From DATBLE01 sp963764565 (GTDB taxonomy: Bacteria > Actinomycetota > Thermoleophilia > Gaiellales > Gaiellaceae): a stretch of DNA of 64,000 nt. The position numbers and the translations under genes were made by a program. The stretch spans positions 1 through 64,000 of the forward strand of contig CAVXTD010000017.1 of assembly GCA_963764565.1 (NCBI GenBank), in the 5' to 3' direction. The notes under the pieces are model-generated. The model was not told where the DNA came from and made no database searches. It was given only the letters and a program-made list of their open reading frames with translations. Positions 21,109-29,022 of this stretch are shown here, one piece after another; within the stretch, counting starts at the first letter, position 1; every line of letters begins with the position of its first letter.

Positions 21109-22953
21109 TCATCCCCTGAACGAGACGATCTTGCGGAGGATGGCGCCGCCGAACACCATCATCACCGCTGCCACGAAAATCAGCTCCCGGCCGGTCGAAC
21201 TATGGAAGAGCGGCGCCATGTACTGCGGGTTGAGGAGGGTCAGGGCCATCCCGACGAAGAGCGGAAGACCGAGCAGCACGTAGGCCGACATCCGCCCCAT
21301 CGCCGTCAGTGCGCGGATCTTGCGTGTGAACTGCTGCCGCTGGCGGACCGTGTCCGCGACGTTGTCGAAGAGCCCGGCGAGAGAGCCACCGACCTGGTTC
21401 TGGATGTTGACGGCCGTGACGATGAAGCCGAAGTTCTTCGAGTTGAGCCGCTCCGCCATCTGCGTGAGCGACTCCTCCACAGGCCGGCCGAGCTGCGACT
21501 CGGCCAGCACCCGCTTCAACTCCTGGCCCGTGGGCTCGATCCCCTCGTCGACGACCGACTGGAGCCCCTGCTTGAAGCTATGACCCGCCTTCAGCGTCGA
21601 GGCCAGCGACATGAGGAGATCCGGCAACTGGGCCTCGAACGCCGCAGCCCGACGGGATGCCTTGCGCGACACGAAGGCGAAAGGTGCCGCTCCCCCGATC
21701 GCAAACGCGACGAGACTCACGATCGGCGACGCACCCAGAGCCGCAAACACGAGGCCGAGGCCAATGCTGAGGCCGAGTGCGACGTAGACCAGCTCGACCG
21801 CGCGTAGCGGGAGGTCTGCGCGATCGAGCGTTCGCTGGACGGCTCGCCACTGGCGGGTGTGCGCGAACGTACGCTCCGTCAGGCGGAAGAGAGTCCGGAG
21901 GGCGGCCGGCCGGCGACCCTTGGCCTGGGAGCGCTTCTTTCGCTCCGGCAGGCCGAGATATGGCGCAAGCCGCTCTTGGAGCCGCCCCGACCGCCCCGAC
22001 GCGAACACGAAGCCGCTCGCAACCAGTACGAGCAGAGCGACCGCTGCCGCCAGTGCGACGGCCCCACTCAGCCCGAAGGCGGCGGATGGCAGCAGCGAGC
22101 CGCGCCGCTTCTCCGGGAGGCCGGGCAGGACGAACCCGACTTTGGCCTTGCCGTCGCCGGTGACGACCAGCTTCAGCCGGTCGCCCGGCCGGCCGGCGGT
22201 CACGTAGTCGAGGCTCCACGTGCGCCGGAGCTCGCGGGCGATCGCCGAGTAGATCGAGGGGAGCGCCTGACTCGATGCAGCGCCTCGCTCGACCCCACCC
22301 GTCCGGGCCGCGATGCCGGCGAGCGCATCGGGCGAGAACTGGGGACCCTCGATCCCGACGGCGTAGACGGCCGCACGAGCCGCCCGCGCTGCCGCGACCG
22401 CCCGCTCGAACGTCGCGCGGCTGGAAACATCCCGCCCGTCGGTGACGAGAAGGATCACACGAGCAGCATTCGGCTCCCGGGCGAGCATCGACGAGGCGAG
22501 CGTGACCGCGTCATAGAGCGCCGTTCCCTGTCGCGGGTCGATGGCGAGCGACTTCAGCGCCGTCTCGGCTTCGTCGGGCGAGGACGAGAACCCGGTCAGT
22601 TGAATCGCACTCGACCCGAACGAGACGACGGCGATCCGGTCTGCCCGTGTCTTGCCGCCGATGAACGTCCGCGCGGCGGCGACCGCGTCCGCGAGCGAGC
22701 GGCCGACCATCGATCTCGAGCGGTCAACCAGGAGGGCAATGCTCTTCTCCCGGCCGAGGTTGTCGACCCGGAGCGCCGCTGCCGGACGGCCGTTCTCGAG
22801 CAACGCGGGCTCGCCAGTCGGCGAAGAGGTTACGACCGTCAACCGCACGTGGGGATACCCGCTGGTGTCCAACGACCGCACGTCGATGCCCGCGCCGGCG
22901 GCTGCCGGAACTGCCAGCACGAGGGCGAGCAGGCAGAGCGCTCTCTTAGTCAT
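21109..22953 (-). CDS. tadB: TadB-like platform protein fused to an N-terminal von Willebrand factor A domain
   Basis: A 614-residue protein starting at ATG 22953. A signal peptide (M-T-K-R-A-L-C-L-L-A-L-V-L-A) leads to a short beta domain, then a vWA domain with the MIDAS motif 'LLVDRSRSM' (D-x-S-x-S), 'GTALYDAV' and 'VILLVTDGRD' at about residues 75-260. A membrane segment ('AVALAAAVALLVLVASGFVFASG') separates it from the C-terminal T2SSF domain with 'LPDLLMSLASTLKAGHSFKQG' and terminal membrane helices. The topology puts the vWA outside and the F domain inside. The open frame upstream to 23283 is ignored because it overlaps the preceding gene. The fusion suggests coupling of pilus assembly to an external adhesion or sensor module. 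Confidence 0.88.
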   Translation of the reverse strand: MTKRALCLLALVLAVPAAAGAGIDVRSLDTSGYPHVRLTVVTSSPTGEPALLENGRPAAALRVDNLGREKSIALLVDRSRSMVGRSLADAVAAARTFIGGKTRADRIAVVSFGSSAIQLTGFSSSPDEAETALKSLAIDPRQGTALYDAVTLASSMLAREPNAARVILLVTDGRDVSSRATFERAVAAARAARAAVYAVGIEGPQFSPDALAGIAARTGGVERGAASSQALPSIYSAIARELRRTWSLDYVTAGRPGDRLKLVVTGDGKAKVGFVLPGLPEKRRGSLLPSAAFGLSGAVALAAAVALLVLVASGFVFASGRSGRLQERLAPYLGLPERKKRSQAKGRRPAALRTLFRLTERTFAHTRQWRAVQRTLDRADLPLRAVELVYVALGLSIGLGLVFAALGASPIVSLVAFAIGGAAPFAFVSRKASRRAAAFEAQLPDLLMSLASTLKAGHSFKQGLQSVVDEGIEPTGQELKRVLAESQLGRPVEESLTQMAERLNSKNFGFIVTAVNIQNQVGGSLAGLFDNVADTVRQRQQFTRKIRALTAMGRMSAYVLLGLPLFVGMALTLLNPQYMAPLFHSSTGRELIFVAAVMMVFGGAILRKIVSFRG

Positions 22954-23177
22954 GTGCGCAGCCCTCCCGCGAAGCGGGCCGCGCTGAAGCTCCGGCGCAC
23001 GTCCGCATCGCCCTCTTGGAAGAACGAGGGCGGTAGCACCACAGGCTTCAGCCCCTGCCTCCCTGACCTCCTCGCTCGTCCCGACGAGCTCGACCCCGAA
23101 TAGCCGGCGAGTGCGCGGAGCAGCTCGCTGAGCCCGTCGCACGAACCGGTCGCGTACAGGCGGAGGCGATCGCTCAT
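22950..23177 (-). CDS. Small receiver-like protein in the Tad operon, with compensated frameshifts
   Basis: A 75-codon ORF whose ATG (23175-23177) overlaps the cpaB stop by ATGA and whose own stop overlaps the vWA-TadB start. It reads 'MSDRLRLYATGSCDGLSELL' and ends 'VVLPPSFFQEGDADVRRSF'. The middle is low-complexity serine/arginine here, but an adjacent frame (about 23045-23100) reads 'GVELVGTSEEVREAGAEA', which fits an alpha/beta receiver-like fold. It resembles the N-terminus of the CpaE-like protein at 27540. I infer a +1/-1 indel pair and a small regulatory domain protein. Confidence 0.55.
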   Translation of the reverse strand: MSDRLRLYATGSCDGLSELLRALAGYSGSSSSGRARRSGRQGLKPVVLPPSFFQEGDADVRRSFSAARFAGGLRT

Positions 23178-23953
23178 TGCGTCGCGTTCTCCGCGGCCAG
23201 AAGGCTCCTTGCGTCGGACGCGCCGATCCCGGCACGCAGCACAGTGCCCGCATCGGAGAGCGCGCTCGGACTGTCGGAGTCATCGAGTCCGGGCCGCAGC
23301 GCGAGCGACCAGTCTTCGTTCGTGTAGACGAAGAACAGCTTGTGCAGCTGACCGTCGGTGAGGCGGAGCATCGCCCAGGTGCTGGAGTTCGTCGGGCTGC
23401 CGATCTTTGCCGTCTGCGACGAGCCGTCCGAGGTGCGGAGGACGAGCAGGTTCCGGAGGACGATGCGCGAGAAGTGCTTCTGGCTCCCCTCCGCAGGGAA
23501 CTTCACGTTCGCGACGACGTCCACGTGGTCGCCGGCCCTGAGGACGCTGGCGAGCAGTTGGTTCGGAGTGCCCGCGACCTCCACCGCCCGGAAGGTTCCC
23601 GCGAGCTGGCTCCGCACCCCTTGGGTGACGAGCGGGCCAAAGCGCCGTGCGCTCACCTGCTCACCCGCGTACGTGGGCTGCGTCGCGACCAGCGTCGCGA
23701 TCTGTCTCGGGTTGGAGATCGCACCGGGAACGACGCTCGTCCGCGCGACCTTCTCCAGGGCGACCAGGTGCGTCGCGATCGCCTTCTGGCCCGTCATCCC
23801 AGCGGAGATGTCGCGTTTGGCGACCGCCACGGCGACGAGCTGCTGCTCCGACCGCGCGTGTTGCTTCACCCCGTGGACGTAGACGAGCGTGAGCACGCCG
23901 GCAAGTGCGGCGAGCATGCCCGCTATCAGGAAGGTCCGGATCCGGTAGGTCAT
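23174..23953 (-). CDS. cpaB: Flp pilus assembly protein CpaB (RcpC/SAF domain)
   Basis: A 259-residue protein with one N-terminal membrane anchor (T-F-L-I-A-G-M-L-A-A-L-A-G-V-L) and an extracytoplasmic SAF-type domain: 'VAVAKRDISAGM', 'ARRFGPLVTQG' and 'LRAGDHVDVVANV'. CpaB/RcpC proteins help export and stabilise Flp pili. It follows tadG by about 36 bp and overlaps the next small gene by ATGA. Confidence 0.88.
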   Translation of the reverse strand: MTYRIRTFLIAGMLAALAGVLTLVYVHGVKQHARSEQQLVAVAVAKRDISAGMTGQKAIATHLVALEKVARTSVVPGAISNPRQIATLVATQPTYAGEQVSARRFGPLVTQGVRSQLAGTFRAVEVAGTPNQLLASVLRAGDHVDVVANVKFPAEGSQKHFSRIVLRNLLVLRTSDGSSQTAKIGSPTNSSTWAMLRLTDGQLHKLFFVYTNEDWSLALRPGLDDSDSPSALSDAGTVLRAGIGASDARSLLAAENATQ

Positions 23954-23989
23954 TTGCGTGGCTCAGAGCTCCTTATCGAGTACGTCGCG

Positions 23990-25216
23990 TCACTGGACAC
24001 TGTCATCGACCAGCCTCACGTCGAGCAAGTCGGACGCGACCTGGTGGAAGATCGCTGTGAGGTCTCCTGCCGAGGGTTGGTTGTAGAAGCGCGCCGAGTC
24101 GCTCGCGATCTGTTCGAGGGCGCTCCTCGCGGTGATCGAGGGCGACTCGTCTGCGCCCGTGTCGGACTTGCAGATGTTGACCGTGGTGCCGCCCGAATCT
24201 TCGGCCAGCAGGTCGTAGCCGATCGTGTAGATCCAGGTCCCCTTCGCCTTGATCGCACCGGCGGAGGTCACGCCCTGATGGCAGGGCTTCTTGCGGTACG
24301 GCGAGCTCGTGCTGTAATAGGTCGGGCCGTAGTTGGCGGCCCCGTCGGAGAGCATCACGATCACGTCCTGGATGTCCGAGCGGCCGTGTGCGTCGAGCTC
24401 GGCCTGCGCCTTCTCGAGCGCCGTCGCGTACGAGGTGCTGCCGCCCCCGCGCACGCACTCGACCGTGCTGATGAGGTCCGAGCTCGTGTTCAGGCTCGCG
24501 CCGGTCAGATAGTCGCTCGAGAGCGGGACGACTACGTACGGGCTCGAGGTCGAGTTGTAGTCCGAACTCGACGGGCTGCTACACCTCTTGGACTGGCTCC
24601 TCGCAGGCGGCAGAACGGCGAGGCCGACGTGATCGTACGCCGGGTTCATGGTTCTGAGTAGCGTCTCGATTCCGTTCCGGGCGTTCTCGAGGTCGGTGCA
24701 GGAGGGGTCCGCATGGCCGTAGTGGTCTTGGCACATCGAGCCGGTGCGGTCGAGCAGAATCATCACGTCACGCGGAACGGGCGTCGCGCCCGCGCCGGTC
24801 GCAGTGCTTCGAGCCTGGACATGGATCGAAGAGATCCCGAACACGCGGGCGAAGGAGGTCGGAACATCGGCCGTCTCCGTGACGACGACGGTGTTTGCCG
24901 GGTTGCAAACCCCGCCCGAGATGCACTTCGTCACAACCTCCGTCGCAACAGGCCCGACGTTGGAGTGAACGTTCTTGCCCCCGGGGCTTGCGGAGTAGGC
25001 GCGCGCCGTCGCGACGGCATTCGACACGTTCGGCAGCTCGCGCGCCCCGGCAAGGGCTGCGGCGTCGGCAGAGCCCTGCAGGGCGTGCTTCGCGTAGTAG
25101 GCATGCCCGACGTCGATTGCGAACCCGACCATCCCGATCAGCGGGACGAGGGCGACGGCGACCAGCGCGATCACTTGGCCACTCTGATCTGATGATCTCT
25201 TGAAAGGACGCGTCAT
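23990..25216 (-). CDS. tadG: TadG-like pilus protein with von Willebrand factor A domain
   Basis: A 408-residue protein from ATG 25216 (GTG 25219 directly precedes it). A prepilin-like N-terminus 'GQVIALVAVALVPLIGMVG' is followed by the TadG signature 'AIDVGHAYYAKHALQGSADAAALAGA'. The C-terminal vWA domain carries the MIDAS 'ILLDRTGSM', 'GGSTSYATALEKA' and 'DVIVMLSDGAAN'. Several cysteines (C-I-S-G-G-V-C-N, C-Q-D-H, C-T-D) suggest extracellular disulfides. The residue usually Glu at position 5 of the pilin-type core is absent, so it is a membrane-anchored minor component rather than a pilin. With vWA-TadB, the locus has two vWA proteins. Confidence 0.85.
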   Translation of the reverse strand: MTRPFKRSSDQSGQVIALVAVALVPLIGMVGFAIDVGHAYYAKHALQGSADAAALAGARELPNVSNAVATARAYSASPGGKNVHSNVGPVATEVVTKCISGGVCNPANTVVVTETADVPTSFARVFGISSIHVQARSTATGAGATPVPRDVMILLDRTGSMCQDHYGHADPSCTDLENARNGIETLLRTMNPAYDHVGLAVLPPARSQSKRCSSPSSSDYNSTSSPYVVVPLSSDYLTGASLNTSSDLISTVECVRGGGSTSYATALEKAQAELDAHGRSDIQDVIVMLSDGAANYGPTYYSTSSPYRKKPCHQGVTSAGAIKAKGTWIYTIGYDLLAEDSGGTTVNICKSDTGADESPSITARSALEQIASDSARFYNQPSAGDLTAIFHQVASDLLDVRLVDDSVQ

Positions 25217-25224
25217 CACGGCAC

Positions 25225-25617
25225 CTAGTCGACGCGCTCTGTCGTTGAACTACTGAGGTTCCCGGACTGGACGACGAGCCCGAACAGTGAGATCGAGTAG
25301 GGGTAGGTGGCACTGACCGTTACGTCGCTGCCCGGGGCCCAGTTCGAGTTGACCGAGATTCCCAGCTTCGACGGACTCAAGTCGGCGGCGGATGCGCGCG
25401 CACGCGAAATCGAGGTTCCCACTGGATCCGGCAGCCCGCGCGAGACCGCGGCCTGGCGGGCACCGGCGCGTGTCGCGTTTGCCAGCGAGATGTAGTTGTT
25501 GAACACGATCCCCAGCTGGAGCACCGCGAAGACGAGCAGGGCGAGCACGGGCAGGACGATCGCGAACTCCGTCATCGCCTGGCCCTGCTCTCCTCGGATC
25601 AAAATTCGGTTGCTCAC
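25225..25617 (-). CDS. tadE: TadE-like minor pilin
   Basis: A 130-residue pseudopilin. GTG 25617 is chosen because AGAAGG lies 6-7 bases upstream; the longer open frame to 25689 lacks such a site. It begins with 'SNRILIRGEQGQAMTEFAIV', showing the prepilin cleavage context and Glu five residues into the hydrophobic core, followed by a single helix to 'LQLGIVFNNYISLANATRAGARQAA', the TadE hallmark. The rest is a beta-rich pilin head. It lies between the Flp pilin gene and tadG. Confidence 0.87.
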   Translation of the reverse strand: MSNRILIRGEQGQAMTEFAIVLPVLALLVFAVLQLGIVFNNYISLANATRAGARQAAVSRGLPDPVGTSISRARASAADLSPSKLGISVNSNWAPGSDVTVSATYPYSISLFGLVVQSGNLSSSTTERVD

Positions 25618-25708
25618 GATCCCTTCTGGGTTGGGGGTAAGGGAGCCGGGGGTCAGCAAGCCGGGGTGGGTAGCGGCTCCGGCACCCACCCCGGCGTTGT
25701 TTCGATCC

Positions 25709-25891
25709 CTACTTCGGGAGAATTGCGGTCACCTTGCTGATCGCACCCTGGATCCCGCCGGAGAGCGCCGTGAACACGCCGACCGCAGCAATCGTGATCA
25801 CGGCGAGGACGATCCCGTACTCCGCCATCGTCTGCCCTTCCTGCCGCTTGGCGAACGCCGAGATGAGCTCCTTCAACTCGGAAAACGTCAT
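25709..25891 (-). CDS. flp: Flp/Fap major pilin
   Basis: A 60-residue pilin starting at ATG 25891 with a strong AGGAGGT eight bases upstream. It has a charged leader (M-T-F-S-E-L-K-E-L-I-S-A-F-A-K-R-Q-E-G), a cleavage site G/Q with 'QTMAEYGIVLAVITIAAVGV' as the mature start (Glu-Tyr at +5/+6, the Flp motif), then a short tail. It is the first gene of the minus-strand Tad arm and its strong SD fits a highly made structural subunit. No prepilin peptidase gene is seen in this window. Confidence 0.93.
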   Translation of the reverse strand: MTFSELKELISAFAKRQEGQTMAEYGIVLAVITIAAVGVFTALSGGIQGAISKVTAILPK

Positions 25892-25909
25892 CAGATAACC
25901 TCCTTTCGT

Positions 25910-25942
25910 CCTGCTCGGTGGCCCCTCCACCGGGTAAACAGG
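25910..25942 (-). promoter_or_regulatory. Hairpin in the flp leader
   Basis: Directly upstream of the flp Shine-Dalgarno, CGGTGG (25916-25921) pairs with CCACCG (25927-25932) over a 5-base loop. Outer CCTG/CAGG arms (25910-25913 and 25939-25942) can extend it. Further upstream, GGGGATTCCCC forms a second small palindrome. The leader is therefore structured; I see no match to the conserved blocks of c-di-GMP riboswitches. Confidence 0.4.
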
Positions 25943-26086
25943 CTCACAGAGATCTGTCGTCAGCACAGGAGTCCGGGGAATCCCCCTTTGTAGGTACTCC
26001 GCCGAAGATCCCTCGGTGGAGGGACGCCACGGCTGCGGCCGGGGTGGCATAGTGGGGGGTCCGGCCGAAGGGCCGGTGATTCAACC

Positions 26087-26449
26087 GTGGCCCGATCCCA
26101 CCGACTCGTGACCGAGCTAACCTGTGGCGGCGAGCGGGTCTGCGCCCGCTGCACGGTGGCGCGGACGCCGCTCCGGCGCACGAAGGGTCTCCTCGGACAA
26201 GCGGGCCTGGAACCGGACGAGGGGCTTTTGCTCGAGCCGGCCTCGGCCGTCCACACCTGGTTCATGCGCTTCCCGATCGACGTCGTCTTCCTCGACCGCG
26301 ACCTTCGCGTGCTTCGCGTGGTCGAGGGCATGCGCCCGTGGCGCTTCGCGTCTGCGAGGGGCGCGCGCTCGGTGCTCGAGCTCCCGGCCGGCGCCGCCCG
26401 CCGGAGCGGCCTACGGGCCGGGCAGCACCTCGCCGCCACGCCTTCCTGA
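26087..26449 (+). CDS. DUF192 family protein
   Basis: A 120-residue protein starting at GTG 26087. DUF192 landmarks are visible: 'TPLRRTKGLLGQ' (the R-x-x-G-L-M-x-R equivalent), 'GLLLEPASAVHTWFMRFPID', 'DVVFLDRDLRVLRVVE', and 'VLELPAGAA...SGLRAGQ'. No signal peptide is present, so this version is cytoplasmic. Function of the family is not established. It sits between the pilin arm and the integrase remnant, divergent from flp. Confidence 0.85.
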   Translation: MARSHRLVTELTCGGERVCARCTVARTPLRRTKGLLGQAGLEPDEGLLLEPASAVHTWFMRFPIDVVFLDRDLRVLRVVEGMRPWRFASARGARSVLELPAGAARRSGLRAGQHLAATPS

Positions 26450-26589
26450 GTGCTTCAGGTTACGGCAACCAAGGCGGCGGGTACGCTCCTTCGTTGCCGT
26501 ACCACGCGTCGATCGAAGGGAGACATGCGCTGCCGTGCGTGACCCCACTGGCGCGAGAGGATCTACCGGAGCTGGAAGACGTTGAGATG

Positions 26590-26960
26590 CTCAAACGGAC
26601 AGCCTGCAGTCGTCCGACAGCGTGGGCGAGCACAAATCGCTGATCGATTGCGGAGTCTTGGCTTCGACGTGGCCACTGGTGCAGTCGAGTTGGCGACGAA
26701 CGCGGACGAACCCACCCTCGAAGTCGATGTCGTGCCACCCGAGCCCAGGCACCTCTGACTGCAGCAGGTCCGTGTACACGGTCGTTGCCAGCAGCGTCCA
26801 TACGTCGGAAGTGCCGCGTCCAGGAGCGCACCGATGGCCGGAGTTGAGAATCCGCTTCTCCCGCCTGCAGTTCGGTCGCTCTGCCCGTTCGATTCGGTTG
26901 ACCGGTTCGACGGCATGTAAAACCCCGGCGACGTGTTCGCGGATCACGTCACGCCGCTCG
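26590..26960 (-). pseudogene. Tyrosine-recombinase (phage-type integrase) remnant
   Basis: A minus-strand open stretch contains 'LLQSEVPGLGWHDIDFEGG', 'FVRVRRQLDCTSGHVEAKT' and 'PQSISDLCSP'. These correspond to the region just after the first catalytic Arg of actinobacterial integrases (E-x-L-G-L-x-W-x-D-I-D-F ... V-R-R-Q-L-x-R-x-x-G ... K-T). The catalytic Arg position is not conserved and the H-x-x-R and Tyr box are absent. It is a decayed fragment, evidence of past integration near the Tad locus. The rest of 26450-27039 shows no gene. Confidence 0.55.
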
Positions 26961-27039
26961 GGGTGCACATCTACATCGCAGCTCCTGCGGGCAGTTGATC
27001 CCGCGCGCGCCGCGGGCGCCGAGCGGAACATCGCCCCTT

Positions 27040-27186
27040 TTAGGACATCAGCGAGACGACTCGCTGAATCGCGTCCGCGACGGCACCGCCGAAGCCCGTG
27101 AAGATCGCCAGGAGGGCGATCGTGATGACCATCAGTGTCACCCCGTACTCCACAAGCGTCTGTCCGTCTTCGCGTCTGAGGTCCAT
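27040..27186 (-). CDS. Second, short Flp/Fap pilin
   Basis: A 48-residue ORF starting at ATG 27186 with GAGGAG seven bases upstream. It reads 'MDLRREDGQTLVEYGVTLMV', with a very short charged leader, Gly before the cleavage point, and Glu-Tyr at +5/+6 of the mature start. A hydrophobic helix ('ITIALLAIFTGFGG') and an amphipathic tail ('ADAIQRVVSLMS') follow. It parallels flp at 25891 but is shorter at both ends. It lies apart from the main arm, just upstream of and divergent from cpaE, separated from flp by the integrase remnant. Confidence 0.85.
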   Translation of the reverse strand: MDLRREDGQTLVEYGVTLMVITIALLAIFTGFGGAVADAIQRVVSLMS

Positions 27187-27539
27187 TCGGCTCTCCTCTG
27201 AGTTTCGGATGCTCTTCGGGATTCTCGGTGCGGCGGCCGCGAAGGCCTATACCTCGTCAGGGCGATTGCCGCTCCCATGGGGGGACGCCGGACGGCATTC
27301 TTTGGAGTAACCGGCTCGCTGTCAGGGGACCTAAAGGAAGGTGCCCGTCCGGTCGATGTTGAGGCGATGCGCCTGATCGTCGTCTCTGACCTGCTCGCGC
27401 TGCAACCCGCCGTCGGGCCGGGTACGCCGGCGGGCTCGCCGGCCAGTCCGAGCCTGCCAGAGACGCCTCTGGTCGCGCCCGGAGCCGCTGAAAGACGCAC
27501 GGCCCCAACCCCAAACCGTCCCCATAGCAAAGGCCAACC
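27187..27539. other. Divergent intergenic region between the second pilin and cpaE
   Basis: This 353-bp stretch must carry the promoters of both divergent genes. A proline-rich 58-codon frame from ATG 27367 ('MRLIVVSDLLALQ') runs to 27543 and overlaps the cpaE GTG by GTGA. It has no recognisable domain; it could be a leader peptide or chance. Confidence 0.3.
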
Positions 27540-29019
27540 GTGACGCATTCTGCATCTGAAACGCCCGCCCCGATCCGGGTGATTTGCAGCGGGAACTGCC
27601 AAGGCTTCGATGTCGTTCTCCGTGACCTGGCGGAGCAGCCGGTCGCACTCCAGGGCTGGGTGGACGAACTCGCCAACCTCCCGGTGGTCGCCTCAGGGGC
27701 GGATGTCGTCCTCCACGCGATCGATCACGGGAGCTCCGTTGCGGATGAGCTCGCCGAGCTCCGCGCGCTGACGTCGTTGCCGATCGTCGTCGTCACTCCC
27801 GAGGAGGCAGGGGGGGAGATGGAGAAGGCACTGGCGGCCGGCGCGGGGGAGGTCATTCTCCTTCCGGAGCAGGCGCGCCGCATCGTCTTCGCCCTCCGGT
27901 CGGTCCGGCTTCGTCCACCGCTGCAGCCGACGCTTCCGCACGGGCCGTCCGGCGCGGCCGCGCCGTGCAAAGATCGTGAGCGTTGTCTCGCCCAAGGGCG
28001 GCACCGGGAAGACAGCGTTCATCACGAACCTCGCGGCGGCGTTCGCCGACCGGCTCGGCCTGAAGACGCTGCTGCTCGACCTCGACCTCCAGTTCGGAGA
28101 CGCCGCGATCATGCTCGGGCTCAGGCCTGATCGGACGATCTACGACCTAGCGATAGCCCCGGGCGATCTCGACTCCGAGAAGCTTGCCGGGTACGTGACC
28201 CGGTACTCCGAGCGGCTGGAGATCCTCGCCGCCCCCCTCCGACCCGAGCACGCGGACCTCGTCAGCGACGCCCGTCTCGCGCGGCTACTCGACATCGCGC
28301 GCGACCGTTACGACTTCGTTGTCGTGGACACCTCCCCGTATTTCCACGGCACGCTGCTGACGACGCTTGACCTGAGCGACGAGATTCTCGTTCTCTGCGC
28401 CGCGTTCGACGTTCCGACACTGAAGAACGTCAAGTTGAGCCTCGACACGCTCTCGCAACTCTCGATCCCGCCCGAGCGCCTCAGTCTGGTTCTGAACCGG
28501 TTCAGCAGGCTCGACCTCAAACGTCGAGACGTCGAGGCGACTCTTGGCATGAAAGCGCGGTTTGTCCTGCCGAACGATCCGATCGTGCGGGCGACGGTCA
28601 ACGCCGGAACACCGGCGACGCTCTTCGAGCCTCAGAGCTCTTTCGCGCGTGCGATCCTCACCGTTGCGCAGGAACTCGCCCCCCATGCGCGTGAAGAGGA
28701 GCTCAGAACGGCAGCCGCAACCGCTCAGCCAGGGGCGCCGAGAAAGGGCTCGAGGGGCTGGCGGGACGTCCTGCGACTCCTGTCTCCCGCGCGCCGAGAG
28801 GGCTCAGGCGGCCGGTCCGGTGCCGGGGCGGATCAGGTGATTGCCCGGGCAAACGCGTTGGCGGCGACCCAGTTGCCGGTTGCCGGAGAAGACGTCCAGG
28901 ACGTTGTCAGCCGCCTTGTCCGGCTCCAAGACGCGATATCCGTCGAACTTGATCGCTTTGCCCCGCGCGTGTCGGAAGACGTTGCGAAAGAGCGACCCCG
29001 CGACTCGCAGGCCGCCTAG
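27540..29019 (+). CDS. cpaE: Tad pilus ATPase-like localisation protein CpaE/TadZ, one frameshift
   Basis: A protein of about 490 residues. The N-terminal 125 residues are receiver-like ('IRVICSGNCQGFDVVLRDL', 'PIVVVTPEEAGGEMEKALAAG'). After a frame change near 27950 comes a MinD/ParA-type domain: deviant Walker A 'PKGGTGKTAFITNLAAAF', 'LLLDLDLQFGDAAIMLG', 'DFVVVDTSPY' and 'LVLNRFSRLD'. A basic linker and a 60-residue C-terminal helix pair follow. CpaE/TadZ directs pilus assembly to a cell position. GTG 27540 is chosen as start. It is first gene of the plus-strand arm, followed 3 bp later by cpaF. Confidence 0.85.
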
Positions 29020-29022
29020 CCA

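Noticed and set aside
22953..23283. N-terminal extension of the vWA-TadB frame to 23283
   Set aside because: It would overlap cpaB; the signal peptide starts cleanly at ATG 22953. The overlapping frame is better explained as part of the small receiver-like gene after indels.
25892..26086. c-di-GMP riboswitch before flp
   Set aside because: The conserved GEMM blocks are missing; only generic hairpins are present.
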